Below are positions 9,786-20,341 of a stretch of DNA of 64,000 nucleotides, piece by piece. Made by a program: the position numbers and the translations under genes. The stretch is taken from positions 16,225,892-16,289,891 of the forward strand of contig NC_080734.1 of the NCBI RefSeq assembly GCF_019097595.1, written 5' to 3'. The notes below the pieces were generated by a model, which was given only the letters and a program-made list of their open reading frames with translations, did no database searches and was not told the DNA's origin. The stretch is from Hemibagrus wyckioides (Eukaryota; Chordata; Actinopteri; Siluriformes; Bagridae). The first letter of the stretch is position 1; every line of letters starts with the position of its first letter.

Positions 9786-11330
9786 TAGCAGCAGTTGGTG
9801 TCAGTTCGAGTGAATGTGCAAGACAGCATGTAAACAGTTATAATATGGGTGGTGCTATGGACATGGATGTATATTGAATTGAGTTGAGTAAGTATGTGTT
9901 TGAGATACAGTTCAGAACAGTTCAGTTCACACAGTTGTGTGTGTGTGTGTGTGTACAGTACAGTTCAGTTCTGGGTGTTGAGGAGCCTGTTGGCCATAAT
10001 TACTATGCAGGAACAGAAATGAGGAAGCTTTACCACAATAAAAAGAAATTAATAACATATGACAGCAGCTTGGCTCCCTGTCTTGTGTACTTATCTAATG
10101 ATTGGACTTAAGTTTTGAGCCAAAGCCAGTGTAAAATTCGCCCTGATATCACAGATCATCTCCCTCTGCGCTCTACAAAACCTCCTGCAAAACACTGAAC
10201 TGAATTCCTCCTAAAATATATTTGCAAAACGCTGAACCTGCAGAAAATATTACGTAACTTCTCATAACATAGAACCTAGTGTTGCTCTGGAGCGAATGAA
10301 CCTGCTGCACAATAAATAATGGCATTATTAATTATTCAGGAGATGTAATCACATTGCACAACGCGATCTGATAAAGAATGACAAAGCTAGGGTGCTTCGA
10401 GTCACACGATGCTCCCTGAAGGGCTGCTAGCAAAGAGTTGCTTTCCAAACCATTTCCCCATCATCCAGACCCCAAGCGAGAGGCAGAGACTCCATAGTCA
10501 TGTCTCTGCATCACTGTCACAGCGCATCTTTTCTGCTTTCTCAAACTCACTAAATAATAGAGACATTCGCAAACCACTTTCTGGCAGTCAGTCACAAAAA
10601 AGACATCTGGAGAAAAGGAAAAAAACACTACCCCAGGGGCCCCTTACTGATCATTTGGAGTTGGTGCAGAAGTGTTAAAGACGTGCTAATCGCACAGTAT
10701 GGTGGTGTTTCAGCATCACACTGAAAGCTGATTCCATGGTACACTGAGCTCAATTTGGATTAAGAAGATTAGTAAATGATAGTGAATTGACCCCATGAAA
10801 AAGACCACAGAGTGATTTTTTTTTTTTTTTAAATGTGCTTTTCTTGGTTAGGAAAATCTGCAATCACACTTAACTTATTGCAAATCCCCTGACATAAGCT
10901 GTCACGGAAGGCCTGTAGTTCATGTAGAGATAGGTATAAGCAATTTTCCAACTCAGAGAAAAGGGTATGGGAAAAGTTTTTTTTTTTTATTCTCAGAAGA
11001 GGGGAAAAAGGGATTTGGGGTAATAAATAGATGTGTGGATTGCCTGCCCTCTCAAGACAACTGCCATTGACTCCTAATCTGAATTCAATAACAGATGGTT
11101 AAATATTTTATGGAGCGCAAAGTGTGGCTAATTGGTGAGCTTAAATGACATTTTATCACTTCTAGTTTGGAATGTTTAACCTTTGCCTCAGAGCAAGCTG
11201 CTAATCGGCGGAGGGGCTGCTTTTGATTGGGATCAATCAGGCGACTCGTTCAGAGACTTTTAGATTCGTTTTCAATTTCCACGCTCGCACTGACAATGAG
11301 CCTCTTACATATTTGACTGGGTTTAGGCGA
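9786..11330. other. Unassigned sequence
   Basis: No exon or recognised repeat beyond a short (GT)n tract at 9936-9954 flanked by CAGTTCAG-type short repeats, and T runs at 10818-10831 and 10979-10989. The block at about 11150-11330 is complex and non-repetitive (GGATCAATCAGG, AGATTCGTTTTCAATTTCC) and is one of several that could be a conserved non-coding element. Confidence 0.45.
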
Positions 11331-11388
11331 AGGAGAGAGGGAGAAAGAGAGAGAGAGAGTTAGGGAGGGAGGGAGAGGGGTAGATTAT

Positions 11389-11422
<34 letters not shown>

Positions 11423-11434
11423 CGAGAGAGAGGG
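11331..11434. repeat. GA-rich / (GT)n / GA-rich microsatellite complex
   Basis: Purine-rich GAGAGA and GGGAGGGA sequence surrounds a (GT)n core. Seen directly. Confidence 0.9.
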
Positions 11435-11713
11435 GCAAGTTAGGATAGGAGAGAGGAGGCTGTTTTTTAGGAAATGTTCATTATCGGCTCATGAAGCTGT
11501 GAACATTAAGAAATCTGGATCTGCACAATAAACTCAAAATTAACTGACAGTAACACTTTTGTCAAAAGTGTATTATCAATGTAATTTATGAAAACCGAAC
11601 ACTGCTGATTGTTTCGCCACAGCTTAATTACTAATTGCTCAATTTTGGCTTATTTAAGTGAGAACACAGTCTTCGTCTCTCTTCTTATAGTCCAAATGTT
11701 GCTCCACAAGGTT

Positions 11714-12613
11714 TTATGCTCTGATCAGCCATAAAATGAAAACCACCTGCCTAATATTGTGCAGGTCCCCCTTGTTCTGCCCAAAAAACCTCTTTGGCCA
11801 ATGATGGCATGGACTCCACAAGACCTCTGCAGGTGTGCTGTAGTATCTGGCACCAAAACATTAGCAGCAGCTCCATTAGTATCAAGGTGCAAGGTGGAGC
11901 CATCTTAAGTGGATAGGACTCTGCTTCTGCTGGCATGCCTTCTTCTGCACCATAGTGCATTCTGGTGCCATCTCTTCACCAGGTAAGTGGTACAAACTTA
12001 CCTACCCATTCACATGATGTAAAAGAAAACATGATTCATCAGACACTAGGTCGCCTTCCTCCATTGCTCCATGGTCCAGTTCTGATGATCACATGCCCAT
12101 TGTAGGAGCTTTAAGCGGTAGACATGAGTCAGCATGGGCACTCTGACCAGTCTGCAGCTACACAGCCAAATAAACAGCAAGCAGTGATGCAGTGTGTACT
12201 CTTACACCTTTCTACAAGAGCCAGCATTAACTTTTTCAACAATTTGTGCTACAATAGCTCTTCTGTGGGATCGGACAAAAGGGGCCAGCCTTCGCTTCCT
12301 ATGTACATCACTGAGTCTTGGGCACCATGACCCAGTCTCTGGTTCACTGGTCTTCCTTCCTTGGAGCACAATTGTTGGTTACTAACCCCTGCATACCAGG
12401 AACACCCCAGTCTAGCCATAACAATACAGTCCTTGGTCAAGGTCACACAGATTCTAACACTTCCCCATTTTTCCTGCTTCCAAAACATCCCCTACGAGAA
12501 CTGACTGTTAACCTGATGACTAATATATCCCACCCACTGACAGTTGCCATAGTTACTAGATAATCAATGTTACTCACTTTCTGTGGTTTTAATTGTTCTG
12601 GCTGATTGGTGTA
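11714..12613 (-). mobile_element. Tc1-like element relic (family A), 0.9 kb
   Basis: The ends are degenerate forms of the family A inverted repeat (GATCAGCCATAAAATGAAAA at left, CTGATTGGTGTA at right). The minus strand encodes transposase remnants. Its C-terminal end is visible near 11755-11830 as RGLVESMPSLAKE followed by GGPAQY, the usual end of this Tc1 transposase. N-terminal helix-turn-helix remnants lie at about 12230-12480. A central portion is deleted and there are frameshifts and stops. It is the most complete of four family A copies in the window and is non-functional. Confidence 0.85.
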
Positions 12614-13284
12614 TTTTCAGGCTTGCTTAATTGTGCTGTTTTGGTGAAACTCTCTCCCGGTTGCTGAATAAACGGTGATCTCCTTACCCAATAGCCCTTG
12701 CGATTTTGGCCAGGATCAATCACAGCAGATGGGGTAGTTAACATTAGAGAGCACCATGGCAGATGCAACAACAGTAAAGCCAATTATGGAAAAAAAGTGA
12801 TATTTAAATGTTTGTTAAACTTTCTTACAGGTGTAAAAAATAAAAAAAAGGCAAAATAGCAGAATAAACATATACCTATAATCATTTGACATGGAGCTCT
12901 ACCATACCTTGATATCTGAAGACATGTTCAGGAGCACCAACATTCAACTTGTGTTATTTTATTTATAGTCATATGTATAGATATCAACCAACAAATTCTA
13001 GATTAAATTAGACTCAGAGCCCTATGCAAAGACTCAAATAAATATCTGATATCAGTTGTGTGACATGTTGCAAATATATTAAGGAAGATTGGCATGACCA
13101 GGACACAAAAAGAAAATAGGCTAAAGTTCCTAATTTTATTATAATAATCGATGAGCCATAGAACATTCTGTCATTAATAATATTATTATATATGTATATA
13201 CTGTCAGCAATTAACAGACAACAGACAATTAATAACTAATTCATTCATATTATACAATAGTTTGTTCCAGACTACTAATTTTAA
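12614..13284. other. AT-rich unassigned sequence
   Basis: No exon, RNA gene or recognised repeat is visible. Confidence 0.6.
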
Positions 13285-13292
13285 GAAGAAGA

Positions 13293-13505
13293 AGTCTTTA
13301 TTATTGGCACACATTGCATTACAGCACAGTGGAAATATTTTCTTCACATATCATAGCTTTGGAGGTTGGGATCAGAGCATAGGGTCAGACGTTGTACAGC
13401 AGCCCTGGAGCGGGGAGGGTTAATGGTCTATCTCAGCAGCCTAGCCAAGGTAGCTTGGCAGTACTAGGGCCTTCTGATCAGTGACCCATCTAAGCCACCA
13501 CTTCC
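13293..13505 (-). mobile_element. tRNA-derived SINE (family 2, copy 2)
   Basis: Inverted copy of the family 2 SINE. GTCTTTATTATTGGCACACA is the complement of its L2-type tail, followed by TCTTCACATATCATAGCTTT, GAGGTTGGGATCAGAGCAT and the decayed body. The tRNA-like head is heavily diverged. The AAGAAGAAGAA next to the tail marks the 3' end. One of the older copies. Confidence 0.75.
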
Positions 13506-13529
13506 CTAATCTGATTGGTCAGGAGTGTT

Positions 13530-13822
13530 TCTAGAGAGCCTTTCTATCAGAGCCGCTATTAAAGTTTTCAGCAATTTGTGCTACACTGGCTCTTCTGTGG
13601 ATTCGGACCAGACAGACTAGCTCACACATCAGTGAGTATTGGTTGCTTGTGAGCCTGTCACTGGTTCACCAGTTGTTCTTTCTTGGGGCATTTTGCTAGC
13701 TACTAACCGCTGCATACCGAAAACACCCCACAAGACCTGTTGTTTTAGAGAAGCGCCGATCCAGTCATCTAGACCTCACAGTTTAGCCCATGATGCTTAC
13801 GCTTGCCCATTTTCTGACTTTA
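13530..13822 (-). mobile_element. Tc1-like element fragment (family A)
   Basis: The block from CTTTCTATCAGAGCCGCTAT through GGTTCACCAG, AACACCCCACAAGA and TTACGCTTGCCCATTT follows the 5' coding part of family A on the minus strand. It lacks both termini and the rest of the transposase. It is more diverged than the copy at 30812-31310. Confidence 0.75.
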
Positions 13823-14184
13823 CCTTCAAAAGAATCGAATCTAGACGGATCACAAAACAGATCTTTCAGTAGACTTGAATGCATTTCAAAAACTGGTTTA
13901 AAACTTAGTGTGAGTACTCAAGAACTAGAATATTACACAAGAATGTGATTTGAGACACAGCACTACTTCGTTTAGTGGAGGTAGACGGACTGGCAAACAT
14001 GGCCATTTGTGACTCCCAGTAACATTTCAAGCACAAAATATGTTTTAATTAATCATTTCTTTTATTCGGTAGCAAAATGTCTAATATTAATGGGTAAAAC
14101 ATGCAAATTCATACAGATTCTTACTGGCAGATCTATCAACTCCCAACATGCAACATACAAATATGGCTGCACCCAAGCCCAATA

Positions 14185-14223
<39 letters not shown>

Positions 14224-15940
14224 CCTATTGCTCTGCACTCAAAGCCACAGTTTATAATTGAATTATTATGAACCAGTTGCACTCTTAGACTCTACCTTGT
14301 GTTTCCTGGTTGCTGTGTTGTGCCTAGATACTGTTCACTGATGCTTGCCTGACCTGTGCTTGTTTTTGACCCTGCCACTGCCTGACAATTTGGATTTGTT
14401 TTGCCATTAAAACTGTCACCTGCATTTGTATCCCTCGCGACCTCATTTGTAAATCATGCGATGCCACACAGGGTCACAAATCCTAGTCTGGGAACCCCTG
14501 ATGTTATCCTTTAGCCATTTGCACATTGTTTTGGCCACATGCACAGAGAGCTCTGTGCGTTTGGGAACGTTTTCGGATCATGTGGACATGCAGTTTGGGT
14601 TTTGCTTCAGATGAGCACTCGATTTGTCCAATTTGGTTACGTCAACATACCATTTGTCCTTCTCAGCAACACAAAAACAGATACCCAAATGTCTGCACAC
14701 TGCATCTACGGTATGACTGCAGGTAAGCAGCATAAAACCTGCAGTCATATAACACAATTCTCCTGTAGCAAAAAAGAAGAAATTCACAGCCAGTCATTAT
14801 CCAGCAATGACAATGACATTGTCACCTCACATTACAGATGAAAGGTGACTTGTACAGACAGTTGTATACGGACAAAGTGTTTAAGGTTAGAACATCACTG
14901 CTAGCTCACAGAGACTCTCATTACTGCTGCCTGCCTGCTATGAATACTGTTAGCATAAAATTGTTTGCTTTGCACTCTCTAAAGGGACTCTACATACTTA
15001 CCATAAAACTCCAAATATTGTGATTAGGTTTCTTACTGTTCCCTTCACACACACACACACACACACACACAGAAGTGTGATCACAACCAGAGACCGCATT
15101 AAGAGCACTGTGTGTGCAGATGAGCTGTCAGCTAAAGTGTAACCGTACTACTGCACAACTTTAACACTTCTTTAACACCTCCGCTGTCAAGTGTTAGTGT
15201 GTGTGTGTGTGTGTCTGTGTGTGTTTACACACAAAATACACATCTACATCCACAACAGAGAAGCACTTCACTCATACAGCAATATCCCTGTTCATTTCAG
15301 ATGCTTGGACAGAGAGTAGATTGTTTGGATTCATGAAATTTTCATTCGAGATGCAATTATAAAAATAATTCTGAATCTTTTTTTTTCCATTTCATGACTT
15401 ACATTATGATTTTTTTTTTCTATACTATAACCACATCCTGCTTAATATTATAATATAATATCAATTTCATCCATCATTAAAAACACAAAGGTCTGTTTAT
15501 TTCCAGTGCATTTTTATTTTTTCATTAGGAATGTTCGGGACATTTGGCGTATAATGTTTTTGTGCATTGATGCAATGCCTTAAAAAAATTAATAATTATA
15601 ATAATAATTCCCAGCTTGGCAGGAGTGTGTCCATATGCATACTGTATGATAACACATGCCCAAAACAAACAAACAAACAAACACCCATAAACCTTCCCGA
15701 AAACTAGTGTTATATCAAATTAAATTAATAAAATGTCTGAGATATAACATGTAGAATAAAAGAAAAGAAACTAGTTATAAAAAATATAGAAATAGAGTTA
15801 TCTGAACAACCAATTGTATATTGTATATTTCTTATGTTATTTTCTTCCAGGTGCATGTATTGGTGAGGTGAACAGTTTTGTTTCATTTTTTGTGAATTGC
15901 TGACAATATTTCTCCTAAATTCAAAATATAACTATTGTTA
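13823..15940. other. Unassigned sequence with CA/GT microsatellites
   Basis: Holds (CA)n at 14193-14219 and 15047-15070, and (GT)n at 15199-15230. The segment at about 14300-14450 (CCTGCCACTGCCTGACAATT, TTAAAACTGTCACCTGCATT) resembles the 3' end or LTR of a fish retroelement but is not firm. No exon is supported; open frames around 14526-14841 have no recognisable domain. Confidence 0.5.
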
Positions 15941-15949
15941 TTTAGAGTG

Positions 15950-16304
15950 TATATTTAAAGGAAATGACAACACATCAAAATAACCCAAGATCATGCAGTA
16001 TCAGAGCTTTAATAACTCAAATAAAACTAAATGCAAATAATTTGTAAACAAATTGTGTTAATGCTTTGGCTAAATAACATTAAGAGATCAGTATTTGGTG
16101 GAATAACCCCGATTTGCATGCGTTTTGGCTCCATGCTCTCCACCAGTTTCTCACATTGCTGTTGGGGAACTTTATACCACTCTTTTTAAACAGCTCAGCT
16201 TTGCTTGATGGTTTGTGACCATCCATCTTCCTCTTGATGACATTCCAGAGGTTTTCAATAGAATCTGGAGATTGGGCAGTGGTCTCTTATGTTTTCCAGA
16301 GCTG
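15950..16304 (-). mobile_element. Tc1-like element relic (family D)
   Basis: The right end TTTTCCAGAGCTG followed by TA is a Tc1-type terminus. Inside, CAGTATTTGGTGGAATAACC, CTCCACCAGTTTCTCACATT and CATCTTCCTCTTGATGACAT match, from memory, the minus-strand coding part of a widespread fish Tc1 element. The left terminus is not visible and the coding part is interrupted, so this is a dead fragment. Confidence 0.75.
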
Positions 16305-17012
16305 TATAATTCCGTATTCAAGATCTTTAGTTGATTTTGATTCCTGGTCAATGTTCCTGATCCTCCTTCAGCTGTAAATATGTGACAAAGCTTGAGTGAT
16401 TGTCATTGGAGTGGTGGAGGATGAGAAGCACCCCACTGAGGAGGGCAACTACCTAATAATACTAAAATAAATAAATAAATAAGTGATATATATTATAGAA
16501 CCTGATTTAAATATAGACTAGTCTGCATTCACAATTAAAAAACAAGGCAAAACAATAAGCTTGAAAATTGCCTGTGTAAGAGTTATGTATCCTGTGCTGG
16601 TGTGAGTGATAAACCAGTGTGCATGTGTCTGAAACTTAATAAGGAGATGTTGTTGTTCATGAGCGAGCCTAAAAGATAAGCTATGCTAATCAACATTTTT
16701 GTAATCAGTATTAAAAAATAAAGTAATTTTTTTTTTAATAAGCTGAAGGAGATCTGAGGAAATAATTGTAAGGAGAATTGTCATTTCGAAGCTGTATAAA
16801 CACCTGCTTCACAACTGTGTTCATTCAGATCATCTGCAGAGATCTCAGCTTTGTTGCGTCTCAGTAAAGTCAGATTTCTGCCATCCTAAAACCCCTCGTC
16901 TTTGGAAGTATCGATTTTTTGATTAGCAAGACTTTTCACAACAAAAGCCGCCAGAATTTTTCTTTTTGTTTTATTCTGAACAGAAATGGGCTCTTGATCT
17001 CTCTCTTTGGTT

Positions 17013-17013
<1 letters not shown>
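16305..17013. other. Unassigned sequence
   Basis: No recognised repeat. On the minus strand at 16886-16990 an open stretch reads as non-repetitive protein-like text (for example KRKILAAFVVKSLANQKI). See the neighbouring minus-strand frame at 17086-17475; the two may be parts of one decayed coding region. Confidence 0.35.
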
Positions 17014-17047
<34 letters not shown>

Positions 17048-17049
17048 AA
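17014..17049. repeat. (GAAA)n microsatellite
   Basis: About nine AAAG/GAAA units. Seen directly. Confidence 0.95.
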
Positions 17050-17085
17050 TCGTCTGTTTACATAAGGTCACGAGTCATGTAGCTG

Positions 17086-17475
17086 TCAGCAGCCTCTCAG
17101 CGCTAACGTTATAGTTTTCTGTATAGTGAGTAAGGGTTGTTTTATTTTTTTTAATGAGCAGGTGACCAGCGTGATCTCCAGCTGCTCCTTCAGAACATCC
17201 TTCAGCTTTGCAGTGTGATTTGTTGCATACAGAACTGCAAGGGATAGCTTCATTAATAAATGACCCTGTCTTCGGTTTGATATTTGATATATGAGCTCAC
17301 TGTATCTTGCTGTAGAAGGCATGCAGGAAGTGACAAAATCTTGACCAGAATTGAAGTCTACGATTTCTTGATCGTGAAAAATAACCGTATTAATCAGTGA
17401 AGTACTTTTTTCAAATAATGTTTTCACTCTAAAACAATTTACGATACAGTAGTCCCCCTCTATATCGCAGTTCAT
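17086..17475 (-). pseudogene. Unrecognised 129-codon minus-strand open frame
   Basis: One of the longest open frames not explained by tandem repeats. The predicted text is non-repetitive; part of it reads MKLSLAVLYATNHTAKLKDV. I recognise no domain or family. Its upstream end overlaps the pogo-like element that starts at 17447, so the annotated start cannot be the original one. An open stretch on the same strand at 16886-16990, beyond a microsatellite, has similar composition. It could be an exon, a retrocopy or a relic of an unrecognised transposon, or chance. No splice sites convincingly frame it. Confidence 0.2.
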
Positions 17476-18088
17476 ATATCACTGACCCCTATATGTCGCA
17501 GATTTTTATTTGGAGCATAATTAATTTTTTTTGCAGATTTTAGTGAATTGTTTTTATGTTGAAATAAGGTGATTTATTAATAAAAATATAATTATTAATT
17601 ACGAAATATAAACCTAAATTAAAATGAAGTAAAATGTTAATAATATATAAAATACTGTACAGTATAGCGTTGTTTAGGAAAGCGTGGTGTGGGGATGCTG
17701 AAAATCAAAATACAGTACGGCTGGAGGAACGAGTCTGACCAATCGGAATGCCCCATTCATTTAATCACGGTTGTGATTGGCTATGCATGTAGTTGAGGAA
17801 AGGGAAGCAGAATTCTCCAGCAGCTCAGTTTTTCGCGTATCACTGTCCTAAGTATTCTGGCAAGGAACAAACATACAGTACTCACTATAAATCTTTTAAT
17901 TCTACAAATTTACCCAAAATTCATCTCACTATATGCTTATAAATGTTTTCTGTGTGTGTTTAATGAGTGTAGGAGGGTCATTTACGGCTTAAACAATAAA
18001 AAAAAAGCATTCGGGGGTGGTGTCTGTGTATCACGGATATTCGTTTATCGCAGGTGGGTTTAGAATGTAACCCCCTGTGGGATTTCTG
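17447..18088. mobile_element. pogo/Tigger-like non-autonomous element, copy 2
   Basis: TA|CAGTAGTCCCCCTCTATATC at the left and GGATTTCTG|TA at the right give a TA duplication; subterminal GTATCACGGATATTCGTTTA and GATAAACG-type sequence gives imperfect inverted ends. The 642-bp length and absence of a transposase frame indicate a non-autonomous element. The shorter relative at 9340-9785 shares most of the right two thirds. The internal poly-A run followed by GCATTCGGGGGTGG is common to both. Confidence 0.75.
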
Positions 18089-19477
18089 TATTATACAATT
18101 TCTTTATATTTTTGGAAAATGGCACTTACTTTCAGTTTTTATTTTTCTTCCCAGTAACTTTTCTAATCCCTGACAGCAGCAGACAAGTACACGACTTTCT
18201 GATGTCTGTATCATCCAATTAGAATTAAAGAGTGAAGGTGTGTTTTATTGAGCTGAGGTTGTTCATTTAACCCATTACATTTATTTATTTTAAAAGGGAA
18301 TATTTTCACTCTTTTTTCCAATATTTCATTATTTCTTTTACCAATTAGACCTTTGAAATGTTCTTTCCCATCCCAATTTTTTCTTCATTTTAACAAGATC
18401 ATTCTGCTTGTTTTTTCTCACCACACTGCAAAACCTGACATCTTAGTAAAGGTATCCTGATAGCCAGATGTCAATCTCTAACTTTTTTTTCTTATTACTC
18501 TGCTGTTATTTACTGTCCTCACTGAAATATTCGAAGTGTAACAATGAAACTGTTCCCCAAGAGAAAAGAAACTCTAAAAATAATCACTAAACAGTTCGCC
18601 TGAAGATTAACACAGTTCCTGTAATACATTAACAAAATTCAGATAGATTCGCTGTAATCCTTGTTGGTGCTCCTTAAAGCATTTTGACTACACACACCTC
18701 TGTAGATGAACGTGTCCGGCTAACACCTGTGATAACAATTAGCTTCATGTTGCATACACAACATATTACCTCCCAGATGAGGTTTATGGAGTGATTCAAT
18801 GATGTATGAGCATCAGTGTTACAGGGGCTCTGTGCACAAAATGGTGTACTATGATATTTTACATGGTATTATATTAATCTACATATTCTATATATTTTTG
18901 ATTGACCTTTGCTACAGTCAGGGGCTGGGTTACTCTGCATTAGCTTTTTCTTACCTCCTGCTGCTAATGTGAAAGAAGTTGTACTGTACTGTAACTGCAG
19001 CAAATATGGCTAACATCGCTAACATCGACATTACAGATCACGTCATTGTGAGAACGCCTTCCAGTGAATGGCTATAGTGTATGTACGTAGCGTATGGACT
19101 GTTTAAAAAGCGTTGCATTACTAGACCTGATGGCTACAAACCTGATACATGTTTTATCATTTCTTATATTCTCTCCATCACGTCATATGATACGCGAGGA
19201 TTGAGGTTTCCTGCTCCCTCACAGCCTCATTTGCAGATGTATTTATTCAGAATGTGTGTGAAAAAGAAAAAAGCAGCTTATAGGACATGACATCCCCTCC
19301 TCCATCCCCTCCTCCATCCTGCACATGCTACTGAAAGCTTTCCCCTTCATCCCTCGTTCATCTGTTCTTAAAGCTTCCAATTTCATTCTTTCATTTACTG
19401 CCTCTTTTATGCTTCACCCTACTGTCTTCCAATTTATCTTTTCACCATTATATATGTCCTAACCCCTCCTCCCCACA

Positions 19478-19483
<6 letters not shown>
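18089..19483. other. Unassigned sequence
   Basis: AT-rich and non-repetitive. The short frame at 19081-19290 plus is not recognisable. No splice-bounded exon supported. Confidence 0.55.

Positions 19484-19526
<43 letters not shown>
19484..19526. repeat. (CT)n microsatellite
   Basis: Perfect CT run. The following 19540-19700 is complex, non-repetitive sequence that might be a conserved non-coding element. Confidence 0.95.
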
Positions 19527-19530
<4 letters not shown>

Positions 19531-19880
19531 CTTTTTCTCTACCCCCCGAGGAGCTGTACGGCAGGCTGATCTGATAGTAATGCCCCGTGGCAAGTCTCTT
19601 TTCTGCCTCGACATTTTTAATTTAAAGAGAAAACGGACACGCTCTCTGGCAGGGGTTAGAAACAATGTGTTCCTCCGAGTATACATATTTCTGCCTCTAA
19701 TGGTAAAGCCATGCCGAGCTTAACAGCAGCATCTGACACGCTCGCTGTCTCTTCTTCTGCTCTCCCTCACTACTTCTTCCTAACAGATACAGAGTCATCC
19801 CAGAACAAATCAGCCGTCTACACACAGAACACTGTGACTGCTAACCAAAGAAAGCCTGTTGAACCGAACCAGCCATATGT

Positions 19881-19882
<2 letters not shown>

Positions 19883-19942
<60 letters not shown>

Positions 19943-19947
19943 GTGTA
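19883..19947. repeat. (GT)n microsatellite
   Basis: About 32 GT units with a single GC interruption near the right end. Open frames of valine/cysteine and threonine/histidine repeats over this tract are artefacts. Confidence 0.95.
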
Positions 19948-20341
19948 CTTTAATGCAACATTTGGAGTTTCAGTGAATTTCAGGAGGTTTTTTTCTGGGC
20001 TGCTCTGTGAAATCCTTGGGAAATCCTCTAAAGCATGGCCTCTAAAACACAACCCTGGTTTGTTACCATATACACAGTGTTTTATAATGCTAGATGTATA
20101 TATATATACACAGAAATGAGCTTCATTTATAAAACATAAGCATTTACATAAGAAATTCATGAAAATTCATCAAAATCTAGTTAGACCTTCACATCCTGTG
20201 AGTGCTCACACAATGTCTCATAAACCAGGACCTTGATTTCTAGATTGATTTTTTTTCTTCCATTTTTTGTCATTTATATCTGCAGCAGCTTTAATTGCTT
20301 CTTACACAACTACAGAACTGTATACTGATTGCTCTGTGTAC
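19948..20341. other. Left flank of the pentamer satellite
   Basis: Ordinary AT-rich sequence; no repeat recognised. The change to satellite sequence at about 20342 is abrupt. Confidence 0.6.

Noticed and set aside
12124..12563. Several short frames on both strands
   Set aside because: All fall inside the family A Tc1 relic, and the plus-strand ones are antisense to the transposase.
19711..20160. Open frames across the (GT)n tract
   Set aside because: Valine/cysteine and threonine/histidine repeats are translation of the dinucleotide tract with short random flanks.
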